Below, one piece after another: positions 58,800 to 64,000 of a stretch of 64,000 nucleotides of DNA. Under the pieces are notes generated by a model. That model was not told where the DNA came from. It made no database searches and worked only from the letters and a program-made list of their open reading frames with translations. This DNA is from Nymphaea colorata (Eukaryota > Streptophyta > Magnoliopsida > Nymphaeales > Nymphaeaceae), in contig NC_045138.2 in assembly GCF_008831285.2 (NCBI RefSeq), positions 4,557,205 to 4,621,204 of the forward strand, written 5' to 3'. The translations under genes and the position numbers were made by a program. Numbering within the stretch: the stretch's first letter is position 1; each line of letters starts with the position of its first letter.

Positions 58800-59480
58800 T
58801 TATTGCCTCTCTTCTTCATCTCCTCATGGCCATATAAGATAGCTATCAAATATCTATTTTAGAGTTAAGAAGCTATTCTTGAGTGCATCGAGAGCATGAA
58901 ACATGGAGTTATGTTTCATTTCATGATTAATTCATGCTTTCTCTTTTCTTAAATATAGTCTTGTTATCATTCCATTGTCTTCCATCATCTTCACCTCCAC
59001 ATGGCCATAGAAGATAGTTCACAAGTCTTTATTTTAGAGTCAAGAGGCTATTCTTGAGTGCACTGGGAGCATGAGAATATGAGATTATATTTCATTGCCT
59101 GATCAAATCATGCTCTTTCTTTTCTTGAATATATTTTTGTTGTTGTTGCTCTTTTTTTTCTTGAATATAGTCTTGTTGTTGTTCTTTTATTTTCTCTCTT
59201 CTTCATTTCCCCATAGCCATAGGATATAGCTTAAGTCTCTATTTTAGAGTCAAGAAGCTATGCTCAAGTGCACCGGAAACATAAGAAGATGAGATGATAT
59301 TTCAATAATTAAATCATGTTTTCTTTCTTGAATGTAGCATCAAATTTCTTTCTCTTGTTCCTTTTATCTTCATCTTCCCATAGCCATATGAAATAGCTCT
59401 CAAATCTCCATTTTAGAGTCAACGATCTATGCTCGAGTGGACCGGGAGCATGAGATGATGATATTATATTGCACTCTAAG
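58800..59480 (+). repeat. four ~180-bp degenerate tandem units in the LTR
   Basis: The block catggccata-..-atagct-..-attttagagt(c)aagaagcta, then gagtgca(t/c)-gggagcatga and attaaatcatg, recurs at about 58825, 59000, 59213 and 59380. Spacing varies (about 170-215 bp) through indels. It lies just downstream of the TATA box, so in the transcribed part of the LTR. Confidence 0.85.
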
Positions 59481-59994
59481 ATTGAACACGCTCTCTCTAT
59501 TACTTGAATGTTGTTTTATTTTGGAGATATTATTTATGCATAGTTGATTAAATTTTCTCTATTCGTATATATGAATGCACGGGGAGAATGAGTGTGGTTT
59601 GAGATTTTCACTTTCTTATTGTGATGATTAATTTTTGAGATTGGGGCTTGTCTAACCCGCCTCACTAATATGTACATGTTAATATACATTTGCGTATTAT
59701 TTTGCGTTAATTTTCTTTTTAGTCATCTTATTAATAACGCTAATGAGCCTCTTATCATGTGGTTTGATTTTCTTCCATAACCAATGGTCGAAGAAATATA
59801 TGCCCTTGTAATCAATGAAATAACTATGTATTATGTTTATAATCACATTTTTCAAAATAATTTTCAAAAGAATCATTTCTAATGTGGCATTGAAGATTTA
59901 GCTTAGGCTCTTGCATGAGTCCAAGCTTCCCTCTGGCCTACATCCAACTTGAAGTCGGTTATTTCTCATTTTTTGATTTTTAATATCATGAAGA

Positions 59995-60223
59995 CACATA
60001 TGTATATACATGTTATATACATATACATGCTATATACATATATGTGCACATAATGATTCTTCATCCCCTCAATAGGTTTTCATATTCTATTTTACAAATT
60101 TTCACATATAAATAAATGCATATATACATGTGTTCTATTTTCTCTCTCTAGAATCTTTTATTTCTCTCTTCAAGGTAAATACTCCTATAAATTTCTTATC
60201 CCTCTCAATTTTTCTCTCTTTCT

Positions 60224-60267
<44 letters not shown>

Positions 60268-60455
60268 CTCTATTTCTTTTCCTTTAAGTCTCATTTTTTC
60301 TTCCAATGAATACTCTCTTTTTATAAACTTCCGTATATGTATATGTGTGGTAATATACACACACATAGACGTGTGTATTTCTTTGTTTCTCTTTTCCTAT
60401 AAAGTTAAGACTCCATCTTCAAAAGCTTATATATATATATATATATATATATAAG
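59995..60455. repeat. AT-rich microsatellite cluster
   Basis: (ATATAC)n-like tracts at 59997-60055, (AT)n at 60227-60265 and 60428-60453, with CT-rich sequence between. Within the LTR. Confidence 0.85.
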
Positions 60456-61347
60456 TATGAACATACTTATGAAGATACTTATCTTCCAATCTTTCAAGAT
60501 CTTTCAGTTAGTGATCTTTGAAATCTCTTTCTCTCTTTCTTTTTTTCTAAGGGAGTATCTCATCTTTGTTTCATTCCTTTGGGACATTTTTCTCCTAAGA
60601 TTTTCATTTACCGACTTTATCAAGATGACAACTCAAGTAGTGACCCAATATTGGATTCATGTTTGATGGTCTACAACTCCAATCTAATTTCAAAAACTTT
60701 TCTTCTTTGTAAAAATTATTATGTTAACTATAAAACCAAAATCTTAAATGTATATTGTGGTAGGAATGCCTTTAGATGAATGTTGTGATACGAATGCTTT
60801 GCTTTCTACTAATCATATAAGATCAATGCATCCATACATTAACATTCACTTAATATCACTTATGATCACAAGTACCACTTCAAAAAACTTAAGCAAGAAG
60901 AGATGGAGCTATAACTAAATGGTAACCGAATTAGAAAAAAAAATCTCAAACCTACTGAAAGTCTTAAGAGAACACCAAAGTGATTTCTAAAAGATGGTCT
61001 TCAAATGCTTCAAAATGATATTTACAAAGATTTCTTAATTCAAAACTTCTCAAATCAAAATGGTTTATACTCTCAAAAGATTCTTCAAAACTTTCTCAAA
61101 ATCTTGAAACATCAAATTTTCAACATTTCCTCAAAACACTACACCGCATGTAGAGTGAAAAGATGTTTAAGCTAAAATAAAATACATCTAATAAACATGA
61201 CCCTTGGATTGATTATCCCTGGTAAAGGCACCGGGAACGGTCGATCCTCGTACCAACGGGCGAGTCCCTTCCTTTCTTTCAAAACAAAAAGTCATTTTTC
61301 TGGAGCACTCCAAAACCAAAATAATAAAATTTTTGAGGATGCAAACA

Positions 61348-63663
61348 TTACTCCAACCGATTGAATTACTGCGTATAAACTGGGGAACAATGAAACAGTA
61401 AGCAAGATGCAAGCAGCCTCTTTTGTGTATGGGCTGACTTTTTAAGAAACAAGACGAAGCAAAACCAGCAAACTATAAGGGGTATTTGGTTAGTTCGCAT
61501 TTTAATTTATATAGACATGATGTGGTAAACGTTTGTTTGTGTGAGCATTTCTTGATGTGATGAATGATCTGTTGGGTTCTATGCAGCGGAATGGTGTCCG
61601 GCGTTTGCCGATCGGCTCTCTTATGTGCAGAAGGTTCAACATCAACGTGTCAACCATAACCTCTCAGTGTAAAGAGGTAGTACCTGTGAACAAATAAAGA
61701 GGAAGAAGAAGAAGAGATAAATAGAAGAAGAGGTGATGTGTTCATGGGTTTGTTTCTATGAGGCGCCAAGTAGGGAAATCAAGTGATTCAACCCTAAGTC
61801 AGAGTATTGCTGAGCATAAATAGGTACCGCCTCAGATGTTTTCCCATAGCATAGCAGGTGGTTACGGCAAGCGAGAGATTTAAGGAGAGAATTAAAGTTC
61901 GTAACTGCAACAAAGCACACAACAGCAAGTGGGCTCCCTTGCAGTTACGAGATGAATGGGAAGGGCTCTTGGCCACTATTCAACATCTCTCACTTGGCCA
62001 TGAGACCATCATATTGCTTCCACTGTTTGTAGGTTTTCTTAATTTTTAGTTACAAGGTTTTCTATAATTGGTTTGTTCATCGTAACTTAAACTTTCGTTC
62101 AAGGTTTGTAGCTGGGTTTTCCTTTCAATGGCTTTCTATCGCAGCCTTTCAAGTATTTAATATATTTCACATTAGTTACAAGGTTTTCTTCATACACAAG
62201 TATTTCCATCATAACATGTTAAAACTTAGTCCCATGTGGACCACAAGCTTTACATAAAAAGTCATCAAGAATTCTCTTCATAATAATGCTAGCAATCAAG
62301 TATGCATTTGAAACATACAAGCATATTCTCTTCTTGTTTAATAATGAACTCAACCTTGATATTTTTCAACCACCTCACAAAGAGGCAAACCATGATGTTC
62401 TTAGCCCTATACAAGCAACATGTTTGGCAAATAAATCATTAGGAATTCTTTTTGTCAGAATTGCAAGCAATCATATGAATATATCTTTGTTTCATTCATA
62501 TATTTGAAAACATTTAACTACCTTAAAACAAGGCCAATCTGAATTTTCTTAATGTATACTGACAAGCCAAATATTTCTTGTATTAAGTCCAACACACAAA
62601 CTTATATACATCGAAAGCAAATAGTATATTTTCCTTTATTATTTTCCATAATTACTTAACTCCTTTAACAACATGAGTTCCAAAACATTCATTCTAAATT
62701 CATGCAATACATAATCACATGACAAAACACATAGTTGTCTTCCAACAGAGCAAAGGGTAAATTCAAGTGTGCCACCACTTTTCAAATGTTCACATAGTCA
62801 TCTACTTGATTAGCAATATGTCTAATCTTTAGTATGACTATTTAAAAGAAAAAGCAATTAACTCATAGTTAATCATACAAATACTTTTCATCTTGTATAG
62901 TCTTTATCAATATAAACTTGTATCAAATATTTAACTTCCTATATATGAAAGCAAGTTTTCAAGTTATCACAAGTAAAACTATCATTTACTTACATGTCAA
63001 ATTTACCATTTATTTCATCAAGGTTAATATATAGTTCCGTCAACAAATGCATGCAACAACAATTCAAATATAACAAAGTAGCTCTTGACTTTTGGGACTA
63101 TTATCGATGTCTAAAGAATAGAAGAATTGGACTCAGTTGGTTATTTTCCTCACCGATCCATAAATCAATACTCAAGATGATCAATGAACTCACTAATAAG
63201 CTTCAGTTGGTTCATCATCAAACTCATCATCAGTCGGTTCATTACCAAACTGATCCTCAGACTAATCATGTTGAGTTGGTTCATTACCAAACTGTTCCTC
63301 AAACGAATCATACTCAGTTGGTTCATTACCAAACTATTCTTCACACGAATCATGCTCAGTTGGTTCATTACCAAACTGATTCTCAAACGGTTCATTGCCA
63401 GACTGATCTTCTGAATAAATTAGATCATCCAGTAAATCGATATGATCTCTCATTGGATCATTGTCTTTGGTGTTATTATTCAAAGACCTCAATCTTATGC
63501 ATGAAAATATTTTATACCCTACTTTCATTTGGGTATTCAATACATATGCATTTAGAAACTTGTTGTTCAATTTTTAGAAATACCCTTAACATGCATTATA
63601 TATCTCGAAATATATCAATATGAATATAGTTAGTGTAGATCTCATTATATTTATGAGTGTTAT
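61348..63663. other. intergenic sequence, no gene recognised
   Basis: About 61560-61870 has an LTR-like feel (GA-rich run, ataaatagg word), but no borders could be defined. 62040-62230 repeats gttacaaggttttct three times. The remainder is AT-rich and unassigned apart from the minisatellite at 63190. Confidence 0.45.
63190..63420 (-). repeat. 54-bp minisatellite with a coding-like frame
   Basis: About four to five units around ttggttcattaccaaactg. Period about 54 bp = 18 codons. On the minus strand one frame reads QFGNEPTEHDSCEE-like acidic units in each repeat, with one unit carrying a stop. It may come from an acidic repeat protein exon or a transposon ORF; the parent gene was not recognised. 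Confidence 0.7.
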
Positions 63664-64000
63664 TGTAATCACCCCAAATTTTTTCAAGCACAAAATCCAA
63701 TTGATGGATCCAAATTAGATCCAAAAATTCAAATTAAATCCAAATCAAGTATTTTAAGCCCAAAATTTGAAATCAAGGTCGACACAACAAAATTTGAGTG
63801 TCGCACGGGCACGGACCTTGGTTTAAGGTCTCATCCAAGTCGCACACTTGAATGAGTCGACAACCGACTGAACCAAATCGGATTTGAAACAAGCCCGGAG
63901 TAACTCAAAACGGAGTCGACCACCCATTTTTCAACAAAAAATTTAATGTTAAAAAAAAAAATCGACCTCGCGCGCGACAGCACTGGGCGCTGTTGCCTGG
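63664..64000 (+). repeat. start of another LTR of the 57.8-kb family (runs off the window)
   Basis: tgtaatcaccccaaatttt through ggatccaaattagatccaaa and aatccaaatc parallels 57821 onward. Continues beyond the window end. Confidence 0.75.

Larger units (their letters stand above)
57821..61347 (+). mobile_element. probable solo LTR, 3.5 kb, Tat-like gypsy
   Basis: Starts tgtaatcaccccaaatttt and ends ggatgcaaaca. The 5 bp before it are ttatt and after it ttact (4 of 5 match), fitting a gypsy target duplication around a solo LTR. No PBS follows. A TATA box (tataaata, 58511-58518) lies about 0.7 kb in. Near the 3' end, ggtaaaggcaccgggaacgg matches the equivalent spot of the Tat LTRs at 24.15 and 33.83 kb. 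The same start recurs at 63664. Confidence 0.7.

Noticed and set aside
58800-59480. CRISPR-like spaced repeats
   Set aside because: Units are degenerate, about 180 bp, and lie inside a plant LTR; spacing varies by indel rather than by spacers.
63165-63395. 76-codon Met/Asn/Leu-rich open frame on the minus strand
   Set aside because: An out-of-register frame of the 54-bp minisatellite.
61348-63663. Internal region of a gypsy element between the LTR at 57.8 kb and the LTR start at 63.66 kb
   Set aside because: No PBS after 61347 and no gag or pol motif in any frame; near-matching flanks favour a solo LTR.

Overview
This window is nuclear plant DNA: it looks like an angiosperm intergenic and accessory region. 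The evidence is a CC-NB-LRR disease-resistance gene, plant-type Ty3/gypsy (Tat lineage) and Ty1/copia retrotransposons, an L1-type LINE, hAT-like MITEs with 8-bp target duplications, and abundant (AT)n, (GA)n and (CA)n microsatellites. I cannot name the species from the sequence. There are no operons, prokaryotic signals, CRISPR arrays or rRNA genes, and I recognised no tRNA. Only one gene is close to intact (the NLR at 5-7.7 kb), and even that is cut short by a stop codon and a 1-bp deletion near its 3' end. Almost everything else is mobile DNA, gene fragments or simple repeats.

Layout. 1-4.6 kb: unassigned sequence, then a CT-rich and a GA-rich degenerate array of opposite polarity. 4.6-7.7 kb: NLR gene on the minus strand. 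8.4 kb: hAT-like MITE. 9-10.3 kb: compound microsatellites and a 218-bp tandem duplication. 10.4-13.1 kb: degenerate LINE, minus strand. 15-15.65 kb: a second hAT-like element of the same family with a perfect 8-bp TSD, carrying a GGGAGA-type array. 16.2-17.1 kb: a paralogous NLR pseudogene on the plus strand, cut off inside its NB-ARC domain at the edge of a duplicated segment. 19.16-20.45 kb: 3' end of a copia element (minus). 21.9-34.0 kb: a decayed Tat-lineage Ty3/gypsy element with a truncated 5' LTR, PBS, a plant-mobile-domain (PMD) ORF, a pol region missing the RT core, and a 4.7-kb 3' LTR. 35-39.5 kb: two more NLR C-terminal scraps around a second copia element (minus). 39.5-40.5 kb: MITE remnants. 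40.69-52.11 kb: a very large imperfect palindrome around a 0.7-kb spacer. 49.2 and 55.1 kb: two universal-stress-protein gene fragments. 55.5-57.3 kb: decayed Tat-like LTR. 57.82-61.35 kb: a 3.5-kb probable solo LTR. 63.66 kb to the end: start of another LTR of that family.

Most notable: (i) the PMD ORF placed between the PBS and pol of a Tat retrotransposon; (ii) the >11-kb palindrome; (iii) three independent tandem duplications with nearly the same 217-221 bp period, plus a duplication of about the same unit length split by filler DNA; (iv) scattered NLR C-terminal fragments around a single nearly intact NLR; (v) a sequence block shared near the 3' ends of otherwise diverged LTRs. All comparisons were made by eye; no alignment or database search was run.
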